From contig NW_003113535.1 in the NCBI RefSeq assembly GCF_000003605.2, forward strand, positions 1 to 20,694: a stretch of DNA of 20,694 nt. Reading direction: 5' to 3'. A program made the translations under genes and the position numbers. The stretch is from Saccoglossus kowalevskii (lineage: Eukaryota > Hemichordata > Enteropneusta > Harrimaniidae). The notes below the pieces were generated by a model that saw nothing but the letters and a program-made list of their open reading frames with translations, was not told the DNA's origin and did no database searches. Numbering within the stretch: the stretch's first letter is position 1; each line of letters opens with the position of its first letter. This document shows positions 10,299-19,623 of this stretch, in pieces.

Positions 10299-11353
10299 GT
10301 CTTTAGTATAGAGTAGGTATATCAGTGTGGATGGCTTGTAACTGACAGTTGGTATCATATTGTTGGTATGGTTCTATTTGAGTAGAGTCTTCAGTATAGA
10401 GTAGATATATCAGTGTGGGTGGATGGTAACTGACAGCTGGTATCATATTGTTGGCATGGTTCTATTTGAGTCGAGTCTTCAGTATAGAGTAGATATATCT
10501 GTGTGGGTGGATTGTAACTGACAGCTGATATCATATTGTTGGCATGGTTCTATTTGGGTAGAGTCTTCAGTATAGAGTAGGTATATCAGTGTGGATGGCT
10601 TGTAACTGACAGTTGGTATCATATTGTTGGTATGGTTCTATTTGAGTAGAGTCTTCAGTATAGAGTAGATATATCAGTGTGGGTGGATGGTAACTGACAG
10701 CTGGTATCATATTGTTGGCATGGTTCTATTTGAGTCGAGTCTTCAGTATAGAGTAGATATATCTGTGTGGGTGGATTGTAACTGACAGCTGATATCATAT
10801 TGTTGGTATGGTTCTATTTGAGTAGAGTCTTCAGTATAGAGTAGATATATCAGTGTGGGTGGATTGTAACTGACAGCTGATATCATATTGTTTGTATGGT
10901 TCTATTTGAGTAGAGTCTTCAGTATAGAGTAGATATATCAGTGTGGATGGATTTTATTGACAGCTGGTATCATATTGTTGGTATGGTTCTATTTGGGTAG
11001 AGTCTTCAGTACGGAGTAGATATATCAGTGTAGATGAATTGTAACTGACAGCTGGTAGCATATTGTTTGTATGGTTCTATTTGGGTAGAGTCTGCAGTAT
11101 AGAGTAGATATATCAGTGTGGATGGATTGTAACTGACAGCTGCTATCATATTGTTTGTATGGTTCTAGTTGAGTAGAGTCTTCAGTATAGAGTAGATATA
11201 TCAGTGTGGGTGGATTGTAACTGACAGCTGATATCATGTTGTTGGTATGGTTCTATTTGGGTAGAGTCTTCAGTATAGAGTTGATATATCAGTGTGGATG
11301 GCTTGTAACTGACATTTGGTATCATATTTTTGGTATGGTTCTATTTGAGTAGA
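9947..11353 (+). repeat. B-block 16-monomer duplication, copy 1
   Basis: Sixteen monomers (1407 bp) match 12849-14255 at an exact offset of 2902 bp. Order of marks: GGCTTG; ACTAAC; ACTGATAGATGG; GAGGAG; AGGTATATC; GAGTCGAG; ATATCTGTG; AGGTATATC; GAGTCGAG; ATATCTGTG; GTGGGTGG with TTTGTATGG; GGATTTTATTGAC (87 bp); ACGGAG with GATGAATTG and TGGTAGC; GTCTGCAG with TTCTAGTTGAG; GTGGGTGG; GAGTTGATA with GACATTTGG. The shared 1-bp deletion and several one-off substitutions rule out coincidence. The match ends at 11354, where copy 1 continues with a CTGCTATC/TATGCTTC monomer. Confidence 0.9.
10299..10826 (+). repeat. Tandem three-monomer duplication (2 x 264 bp)
   Basis: The ordered set AGGTATATC/GGCTTG, then GGGTGGATGG/GAGTCGAG, then ATATCTGTG/CTGATATC occurs twice in succession, at 10299-10562 and 10563-10826. 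The GAGTCGAG marks are exactly 264 bp apart (10468 and 10732). The two halves differ mainly at the end of the third monomer (GGCATGG with TTTGGGTAG, against GGTATGG with TTTGAGTAG). The same doubled set is at 13201-13728, so it existed before the 16-monomer segment was copied. Confidence 0.88.
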
Positions 11354-11969
11354 GTCTTCAGTATAGAGTAGATATATCAGTGTGGATGGCTTGTAACTGA
11401 CAGCTGCTATCATATTGTTTGTATGCTTCTATTTGGATATAGTCTTCAGTATAGAGTAGATATATCAATGTGGATATATTGTAACTGACAGCTGGTATCA
11501 TATTGTTGGCATGGTTCTATTTGAGTAGAGTCTTCAGTATATAGTAGATATATCAGTGTGGGTGGATTGTAAGTTACAGCTGGTATCATATTGTTGGTAT
11601 GGTTCTATTTGGGTAGAGTCTTCAGTATAGAGTAGATATATCAGTGTGGATGGCTTGTAATTGACAGCTGATATCATATTGTTGGCATGGTTCTATTTGG
11701 GTAGAGTCTTCAGTATAGAGTAGATATATCAGTGTGGATGGCTTGTAACTGATAGATGGTATTATATTGTTGGTATGGTTCTATTTGGGTAGAGTCTTCA
11801 GTATAGAGTAGATATATCTATGTGGATGGATTGTAACTGACAGCTGCTATCATATTGTTTGTATGCTTCTATTTGGATATAGTCTTCAGTATAGAGTATA
11901 TATATTAATGTGGATATATTGTAACTGACAGCTGGTATCATATTGTTGGTATGGTTCTATTTGAGTAGA
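11354..11969 (+). repeat. TATGCTTC/ATCAATGTGG-type pairs at five-monomer spacing
   Basis: A CTGCTATC monomer with TATGCTTC and GGATATAG followed by an AATGTGGATATATTG monomer occurs at 11354-11529 and again at 11794-11969; the TATGCTTC sites (11421 and 11861) are exactly 440 bp apart. This pair type recurs at 15664, 18304, 19272, 19448 and 20504, mostly just before a GAGGAG monomer. The monomer at 11882 has private changes (GAGTATATATATTAATG). Confidence 0.82.
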
Positions 11970-12057
11970 GTCTTCAGTATAGAGGAGATATATCAGTGTG
12001 GATGGATTGTAACTGACAGCTGATATCATATTGTTGGCATGGTTCTATTTGGGTTGA

Positions 12058-12760
12058 GTCTTCAGTATAGAGTAGGTATATCAGTGTGGATGGCTTGTAA
12101 CTGACAGTTGGTATCATATTGTTGGTATGGTTCTATTTAAGTAGAGTCTTCATTATAGAGTAGATATATCAGTGTGGGTGGATGGTAACTGACAGCTGGT
12201 ATCACATTGTTGGCATGGTTCTATTTGAGTCGAGTCTTCAGTATAGAGTAGATATATCTGTGTGGGTGGATTGTAACTGACAGCTGATATCATATTGTTG
12301 GTATGGTTCTATTTGAGTAGAGTCTTCAGTATAGAGTAGATATATCAGTGTGGGTGGATTGTAACTGACAGCTGATATCATATTGTTTGTATGGTTCTAT
12401 TTGGGTAGAGTCTTCAGTATAGAGTAGATATATCAGTGTGGATGGATTTTATTGACAGCTGGTATCATATTGTTGGTATGGTTCTATTTGGGTAGAGTCT
12501 TCAGTATAGAGTAGATATATCAGTGTAGATGAATTGTAATTGACAGCTGATATCATATTGTTGGCATGGTTCTATTTGGGTAGAGTCTTCAGTATAGAGT
12601 AGATATATCAGTGTGGATGGATTGTAACTGACAGCTGCTATCATATTGTTTGTATGGTTCTATTTGAGTAGAGTCTTCAGTATAGGGTAGATATATCAGT
12701 GTGGATGGATTGTAACTGACAGCTGATATCATATTGTTTGTATGGTTCTATTTGGGTAGA
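12058..12760 (+). repeat. Third, shorter relative of the 16-monomer duplication (8 monomers)
   Basis: Monomers from 12058 run AGGTATATC, GAGTCGAG, ATATCTGTG, GTGGGTGG with TTTGTATGG, GGATTTTATTGAC (87 bp), GATGAATTG, CTGCTATC with TTTGTATGG, then CTGATATC with TTTGTATGG. This follows 13465-14167 one for one. Relative to the 16-monomer copies the three-monomer AGGTAT/GAGTCG/TCTGTG set occurs once instead of twice. It has private changes (TTTAAGTAG, TTCATTATAG, CACATTG). Confidence 0.82.
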
Positions 12761-12848
12761 GTCTTCAGTATAGAGTAGATATATCAGTGTAGATGGATTG
12801 TAACTGACAGCTGGTATCATATTGTTGGTATGGTTCTATTTGAGTAGA

Positions 12849-14255
12849 GTCTTCAGTATAGAGTAGATATATCAGTGTGGATGGCTTGTAACTGACAGCT
12901 GGTATCATATTGTTGGCATGGTTCTATTTGAGTAGAGTCTTCGGTATAGAGTAGATATATCAGTGTGGGTGGATTGTAACTAACAGCTGATATCATATTG
13001 TTGGCATGGTTCTATTTGAGTAGAGTCTTCAGTATAGAGTAGATATATCAGTGTGGATGGATTGTAACTGATAGATGGTATTATATTGTTGGTATAGTTC
13101 TATTTGTGTAGAGTCTTCAGTATAGAGGAGATATATCAGTGTGGATGGATTGTAACTGACAGCTGATATCATATTGTTGGCATGGTTCTATTTGGGTAGA
13201 GTCTTCAGTATAGAGTAGGTATATCAGTGTGGATGGCTTGTAACTGACAGTTGGTATCATATTGTTGGTATGGTTCTATTTGAGTAGAGTCTTCAGTATA
13301 GAGTAGATATATCAGTGTGGGTGGATGGTAACTGACAGCTGGTATCATATTGTTGGCATGGTTCTATTTGAGTCGAGTCTTCAGTATAGAGTAGATATAT
13401 CTGTGTGGGTGGATTGTAACTGACAGCTGATATCATATTGTTGGCATGGTTCTATTTGGGTAGAGTCTTCAGTATAGAGTAGGTATATCAGTGTGGATGG
13501 CTTGTAACTGACAGTTGGTATCATATTGTTGGTATGGTTCTATTTGAGTAGAGTCTTCAGTATAGAGTAGATATATCAGTGTGGGTGGATGGTAACTGAC
13601 AGCTGGTATCATATTGTTGGCATGGTTCTATTTGAGTCGAGTCTTCAGTATAGAGTAGATATATCTGTGTGGGTGGATTGTAACTGACAGCTGATATCAT
13701 ATTGTTGGTATGGTTCTATTTGAGTAGAGTCTTCAGTATAGAGTAGATATATCAGTGTGGGTGGATTGTAACTGACAGCTGATATCATATTGTTTGTATG
13801 GTTCTATTTGGGTAGAGTCTTCAGTATAGAGTAGATATATCAGTGTGGATGGATTTTATTGACAGCTGGTATCATATTGTTGGTATGGTTCTATTTGGGT
13901 AGAGTCTTCAGTACGGAGTAGATATATCAGTGTAGATGAATTGTAACTGACAGCTGGTAGCATATTGTTTGTATGGTTCTATTTGGTTAGAGTCTGCAGT
14001 ATAGAGTAGATATATCAGTGTGGATGGATTGTAACTGACAGCTGCTATCATATTGTTTGTATGGTTCTAGTTGAGTAGAGTCTTCAGTACAGAGTAGATA
14101 TATCAGTGTGGGTGGATTGTAACTGACAGCTGATATCATATTGTTTGTATGGTTCTATTTGGGTAGAGTCTTCAGTATAGAGTTGATATATCAGTGTGGA
14201 TGGCTTGTAACTGACATTTTGTATCATATTGTTGGTATGGTTCTATTTGAGTAGA
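12849..14255 (+). repeat. B-block 16-monomer duplication, copy 2
   Basis: This is the partner of 9947-11353 with the same 16-monomer order and the same 87-bp monomer (13817-13903). Private changes include TTCGGTATAG at 12940 and TGGTATAG at about 13091; both recur at 14523 and about 14674, so the following block (14432 onward) is a closer relative of this copy than of copy 1. Copy 2 plus the next two monomers forms an 18-monomer period of 1583 bp (12849 to 14432). Confidence 0.9.
13201..13728 (+). repeat. Tandem three-monomer duplication (2 x 264 bp), second instance
   Basis: Same doubled set as 10299-10826, with GAGTCGAG at 13370 and 13634, and the same difference between first and second third-monomer (GGCATGG/GGGTAG, then GGTATGG/GAGTAG). 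It lies inside copy 2 of the 16-monomer duplication. Confidence 0.88.
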
Positions 14256-14783
14256 GTCTTCAGTATAGAGTAGATATATCAGTGTGGATGGATTGTAACT
14301 GACAGCTGATATCATTTTGTTGGCATGGTTCTATTTGGGTAGAGTCTTCAGTATAGAGTAGATATATCAGTGTGGATGGCTTGTAACTGACAGTTGGTAT
14401 CATATTGTTGGTATGGTTCTATTTGAGTAGAGTCTTCAGTATAGAGTAGATATATCAGTGTGGATGGCTTGTAACTGACAGCTGGTATCATATTGTTGGC
14501 ATGGTTCTATTTGAGTAGAGTCTTCGGTATAGAGTAGATATATCAGTGTGGGTGGATTGTAACTAACAGCTGATATCATATTGTTGGCATGGTTCTATTT
14601 GAGTAGAGTCTTCAGTATAGAGTAGATATATCAGTGTGGATGGATTGTAACTGATAGATGGTATTATATTGTTGGTATAGTTCTATTTGTGTAGAGTCTT
14701 CAGTATAGAGGAGATATATCAGTGTGGATGGATTGTAACTGACAGCTGATATCATATTGTTGGCATGGTTCTATTTGGGTAGA
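14256..14783 (+). repeat. Six-monomer segment, partner of 9771-10298
   Basis: It begins with the CTGATATCATTTTG monomer and follows the order of 9771-10298. From 14432 on it also matches 12849 onward, including private marks TTCGGTATAG and TGGTATAG. It therefore appears to be built from parts with two different nearest relatives, as expected from recombination between existing copies. Confidence 0.8.
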
Positions 14784-15839
14784 GTCTTCAGTATAGAGTA
14801 GGTATATCAGTGTGGATGGCTTGTAACTGACAGTTGGTATCATATTGTTGGTATGGTTCTATTTGAGTAGAGTCTTCAGTATAGAGTAGATATATCAGTG
14901 TGGGTGGATGGTAACTGACAGCTGGTATCATATTGTTGGCATGGTTCTATTTGAGTCGAGTCTTCAGTATAGAGTAGATATATCTGTGTGGGTGGATTGT
15001 AACTGACAGCTGATATTATATTGTTGGTATGGTTCTATTTGAGTAGAGTCTTCAGTATAGAGTAGATATATCAGTGTGGATGGATTGTATCTGACAGCTG
15101 GTATCATATTGTTGGTATGGTTCTATTTGAGTAGAGTCTTCAGTATAAAGTAGATATATCAGTGTGGATGGATTGTATCTGACAGCTGGTATCATATTGT
15201 TGGTATGGTTCTATTTGGGTAGAGTCTTCAGTACGGAGTAGATATATCAGTGTAGATGGATTGTAACTGACAGCTGGTATCATATTGTTGGTATGGTTCT
15301 ATTTGGGTAGAGTCTTCAGTATAGAATAGATATATCAGTGTAGATGGATTGTAACTGACAGCTGGTATCATATTGTTGGTATGGTTCTATTTGGGTAGAG
15401 TCTTCAGTATAGAATAGATATACCAGTGTAGATGGATTGTAACTAACAGCTGGTATCATATTGTTCGTATGGTTCTATTTGAGTAGAGTCTTCAGTATAG
15501 AGTAGATATATCAGTGTGGGTGGATTGTAACTAACAGCTGATATCATATTGTTGGCATGGTTCTATTTGAGTAGAGTCTTCAGTATAGAGTAGATATATC
15601 AGTGTGGATGGATTGTAACTGATAGATGGTATTATATTGTTGGTATGGTTCTATTTGGGTAGAGTCTTCAGTATAGAGTAGATATATCAGTGTGGAAGGA
15701 TTGTAACTGACAGCTGCTATCATATTGTTTGTATGCTTCTATTTGGATATAGTCTTCAGTATAGAGTAGATATATCAATGTGGATATATTGTAACTGACA
15801 GCTGGTATCATATTGTTGGTATGGTTCTATTTGAGTAGA
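14696..15839 (+). repeat. 13-monomer higher-order unit, copy 1
   Basis: This unit runs from one GAGGAG monomer to the next, 1144 bp. Order: GAGGAG; AGGTATATC; GAGTCGAG; ATATCTGTG; GTATCTGAC; ATAAAGTAG with GTATCTGAC; ACGGAG; AGAATAG; AGAATAG with ATACCAG and ACTAAC and TTCGTATGG; GTGGGTGG; ACTGATAGATGG; GGAAGG with CTGCTATC and TATGCTTC; ATCAATGTGG with GATATATTG. The same ordered set, with small gains and losses, fills 18480-19623 and 19624 to the window end. Confidence 0.85.
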
Positions 15840-16192
15840 GTCTTCAGTATAGAGGAGATATATCAGTTTTGGATGAATTGTAACTGACAGCTGATATCAT
15901 ATTGTTGGCATGGTTATATTTGGGTAGAGTCTTCAGAATAGAGTAGGTATATCAGTGTGGATGGCTTGTAACTGACAGTTGGTATCATATTGTTGGTATA
16001 GTTCTATTTGAGTAGAGTCTTCAGTATAGAGTAGATATATCAGTGTGGGTGGATGGTAACTGACAGCTGGTATCATATTGTTGGCATGGTTCTATTTGAG
16101 TCGAGTCTTCAGTATAGAGTAGATATATCTGTGTGGGTGGATTGTAACTGACAGCTGATATCATATTGTTGGTATGGTTCTATTTGAGTAGA
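15664..16192 (+). repeat. Six-monomer segment repeated at 18304-18831
   Basis: Order: GGAAGG with TATGCTTC and GGATATAG; ATCAATGTGG; GAGGAG with GGTTATATTTG; TTCAGAATAG with AGGTATATC; GAGTCGAG; ATATCTGTG. The TATGCTTC marks at 15731 and 18371 are exactly 2640 bp (30 monomers) apart. GGTTATATTTG and CAGAATAG are shared only with 18480-18655 and 19624-19799, which identifies these three as one recent lineage. The monomer at 15840 is 89 bp because of an extra T in CAGTTTTGG; its partners read CAGTTTGG. Confidence 0.86.
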
Positions 16193-16544
16193 GTCTTCAG
16201 TATAGAGTAGATATATCAGTGTGGATGGATTGTATCTGACAGCTGGTATCATATTGTTGGTATGGTTCTATTTGAGTAGAGTCTTCAGTATAAAGTAGAT
16301 ATATCAGTGTGGATGGATCGTAACTAACAGCTGCTATCATATTGTTGGTATGGTTCTATTTGGGTAGAGTCTTTAGTATAGAGTAGATATATCAGTGTAG
16401 ATAGATTGTAACTAACAGCTGGTATCATATTGTTGGTATGGTTCTATTTGAGTAGAGTCTTCAGTATAGAGTAGATATATCAGTGTGGGTGGATTGTAAC
16501 CGACAGCTGATATCATATTGTTGGCATGGTTCTATTTGAGTAGA

Positions 16545-17227
16545 GTCTTCAGTACGGAGTAGATATATCAGTGTAGATGGATTGTAACTGACAGCTGATA
16601 TCATATTGTTGGCATGGTTCTATTTGGGTAGAGTCTTCAGTATAGAGTAGATATATCAGTGTGGATGGATTGTAACTGACAGCTGGTATCATATTGTTGG
16701 TATGGTTCTATTTGGGTTGAGTCTTCAGTATAGAGTAGATATATCAGTGTGGATGGATTGTAACTAACAGCTGGTATCATATTGTTGGTATGGTTCTATT
16801 TGGGTAGAGTCTTCAGTATAGAGTAGATATATCAGTGTAGATGGATCGTAACTAACAGCTGCTATCATATTGTTTATATGGTTCTATTTGGGTAGAGTCT
16901 CCAGTATAGAGTAGATATATCAGTGTAGATGGATCGTAACTGACAGCTGCTATCATATTGTTTGTAAGGTTCTATTTGGGTAGAGTCTTCAGTAAAGAGT
17001 AGATATATCAGTGTGGATGGATTGTAACTGACAGCTGGTATCATATTGTTTGTATGGTTCTATTTGGGTAGAGTCTTCAGTATAGAGTAGATATATCAGT
17101 GTGGATGGATTGTAACTGACAGCTGGTATCATATTGTTTGTATGGTTCTATTTGGGTAAAGTCTTCAGTATAGAGTAGATATATCAGTGTGGATGGCTTG
17201 TAACCGACAGTTGGTATCATATTGTTG
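16545..17227 (+). repeat. 10-monomer-offset duplication, copy 1
   Basis: This segment matches 17425-18107 at an offset of 880 bp. Marks in order: CTGATATC with GGCATGG; plain CTGGTATC; ACTAAC; GGATCGTAAC with CTGCTATC and TTTATATGG; GTCTCCAG with GGATCGTAAC and TTTGTAAGG; TTCAGTAAAG; GGGTAAAG; GGCTTG with AACCGAC and CAGTTGG. The match stops in the eighth monomer at about 17228 (GGCATGG here, GGTATGG in the partner), after which the two copies continue with different monomer types. Confidence 0.9.
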
Positions 17228-17424
17228 GCATGGTTCTATTTGAGTAGAGTCTTCAGTACGGAGTAGATATATCAGTGTAGATGGATTGTAACTAACAGCT
17301 GATATCATATTGTTGGTATGGTTCTATTTGGATAGAGTCTTCAGTATAGAGTAGATATATCAGTGTGGATGGATTGTAACTGACAGCTGATATCATATTG
17401 TTGGCATGGTTCTATTTGGGTAGA

Positions 17425-18107
17425 GTCTTCAGTATAGAGTAGATATATCAGTGTGGATGGATTGTAACTGACAGCTGATATCATATTGTTGGCATGGTTC
17501 TATTTGGGTAGAGTCTTCAGTATAGAGCAGATATATCAGTGTGGATGGATTGTAACTGACAGCTGGTATCATATTGTTGGTATGGTTCTATTTGGGTAGA
17601 GTCTTCAGTATAGAGTAGATATATCAGTGTGGATGGATTGTAACTAACAGCTGGTATCATATTGTTGGTATGGTTCTATTTGGGTAGAGTCTTCAGTATA
17701 GAGTAGATATATCAGTGTAGATGGATCGTAACTAACAGCTGCTATCATATTGTTTATATGGTTCTATTTGGGTAGAGTCTCCAGTATAGAGTAGATATAT
17801 CAGTGTAGATGGATCGTAACTGACAGCTGCTATCATATTGTTTGTAAGGTTCTATTTGGGTAGAGTCTTCAGTAAAGAGTAGATATATCAGTGTGGATGG
17901 ATTGTAACTGACAGCTGGTATCATATTGTTTGTATGGTTCTATTTGGGTAGAGTCTTCAGTATAGAGTAGATATATCAGTGTGGATGGATTGTAACTGAC
18001 AGCTGGTATCATATTGTTTGTATGGTTCTTTTGGGTAAAGTCTTCAGTATAGAGTAGATATATCAGTGTGGATGGCTTGTAACCGACAGTTGGTATCATA
18101 TTGTTGG
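17425..18107 (+). repeat. 10-monomer-offset duplication, copy 2
   Basis: This is the partner of 16545-17227, nearly identical. It carries a 1-bp deletion in the monomer starting at 17953 (GGTTCTTTTGGG for GGTTCTATTTGGG, 87 bp) and GAGCAG at 17525. Downstream it continues as GTGGGTGG/ACTAAC/TTCGTATGG, the same order found after the AACCGAC monomer at 8890, so the copy 2 context resembles the start of the B block. Confidence 0.9.
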
Positions 18108-18303
18108 TATGGTTCTATTTGAGTAGAGTCTTCAGTATAGAGTAGATATATCAGTGTGGGTGGATTGTAACTAACAGCTGATATCATATTGTTCGTATGG
18201 TTCTATTTGAGTAGAGTCTTCAGTATAGAGTAGATATATCAGTGTGGGTGGATTGTATCTGACAGCTGGTATTATATTGTTGGTATGGTTCTATTTGGGT
18301 AGA

Positions 18304-18831
18304 GTCTTCAGTATAGAGTAGATATATCAGTGTGGAAGGATTGTAACTGACAGCTGCTATCATATTGTTTGTATGCTTCTATTTGGATATAGTCTTCAGT
18401 ATAGAGTAGATATATCAATGTGGATATATTGTAACTGACAGCTGGTATCATATTGTTGGTATGGTTCTATTTGAGTAGTGTCTTCAGTATAGAGGAGATA
18501 TATCAGTTTGGATGGATTGTAACTGACAGCTGATATCATATTGTTGGCATGGTTATATTTGGGTAGAGTCTTCAGAATAGAGTAGGTATATCAGTGTGGA
18601 TGGCTTGTAACTGACAGTTGGTATCATATTGTTGGTTTAGTTCTATTTGAGTAGAGTCTTCAGTATAGAGTAGATATATCAGTGTGGGTGGATGGTAACT
18701 GACAGCTGGTATCATATTGTTGGCATGGTTCTATTTGAGTCGAGTCTTCAGTATAGAGTAGATATATCTGTGTGGGTGGATTGTAACTGACAGCTGATAT
18801 CATATTGTTGGTATGGTTCTATTTGAGTAGA
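18304..18831 (+). repeat. Six-monomer segment, partner of 15664-16192
   Basis: It repeats GGAAGG, ATCAATGTGG, GAGGAG, CAGAATAG, GAGTCGAG, ATATCTGTG in order and register with 15664-16192. Private differences include GAGTAGTGTC at the end of the second monomer and TTGGTTTAG in the fourth. Confidence 0.86.
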
Positions 18832-19623
18832 GTCTTCAGTATAGAGTAGATATATCAGTGTGGGTGGATTGTATCTGACAGCTGGTATCATATTGTTGGT
18901 ATGGTTCTATTTGGGTAGAGTCTTCAGTACGGAGTAGATATATCAGTGTAGATGGATTGTAACTGACAGCTGGTATCATATTGTTGGTATGGTTCTATTT
19001 GGGTAGAGTCTTCAGTATAGAATAGATATACCAGTGTAGATGGATTGTAACTAACAGCTGGTATCATATTGTTCGTATGGTTCTATTTGAGTAGAGTCTT
19101 CAGTATAGAGTAGATATATCAGTGTGGGTGGATTGTAACTAACAGCTGATATCATATTGTTGGCATGGTTCTATTTGAGTAGAGTCTTCAGTATAGAGTA
19201 GATATATCAGTGTGGATGGATTGTAACTGATAGATGGTATTATATTGTTGGTATGGTTCTATTTGGGTAGAGCCTTCAGTATAGAGTAGATATATCAGTG
19301 TGGAAGGATTGTAACTGACAGCTGCTATCATATTGTTTGTATGCTTCTATTTGGATATAGTCTTCAGTATAGAGTAGATATATCAATGTGGATATATTGT
19401 AACTGATAGATGGTATTATATTGTTGGTATGGTTCTATTTGGGTAGAGTCTTCAGTATAGAGTAGATATATCAGTGTGGAAGGATTGTAACTGACAGCTG
19501 CTATCATATTGTTTGTATGCTTCTATTTGGATATAGTCTTCAGTATAGAGTAGATATATCAATGTGGATATTTTGTAACTGACAGCTGGTATCATATTGT
19601 TGGTATGGTTCTATTTGAGTAGA
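18480..19623 (+). repeat. 13-monomer higher-order unit, copy 2 (rearranged)
   Basis: It spans 1144 bp from one GAGGAG monomer to the next. Compared with 14696-15839 it lacks the ATAAAGTAG monomer and one of the two AGAATAG monomers, and it has an extra GGAAGG plus ATCAATGTGG pair, so the total is again 13. The GGAAGG/ATCAATGTGG pair is tandemly doubled at 19272-19535 and 19448-19623 (TATGCTTC marks at 19339 and 19515, 176 bp apart). Confidence 0.84.

Noticed and set aside
11025-11237. Minus-strand 70-codon open reading frame
   Set aside because: It reads straight through three satellite monomers and is longer than usual only because GTCTTCAG is GTCTGCAG here, removing the TGA that normally stops this phase. 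The monomer length of 88 shifts phase each unit, and consensus monomers stop at about 47 codons. No start context, domain or composition suggests a gene.
17869-18099. Minus-strand 76-codon open reading frame
   Set aside because: It is a repeat product: a 1-bp deletion in the monomer starting at 17953 resets the phase, so the same translated monomer segment appears twice. The near-duplicate at 16985-17227 lacks that deletion, so the extended frame is not conserved there.
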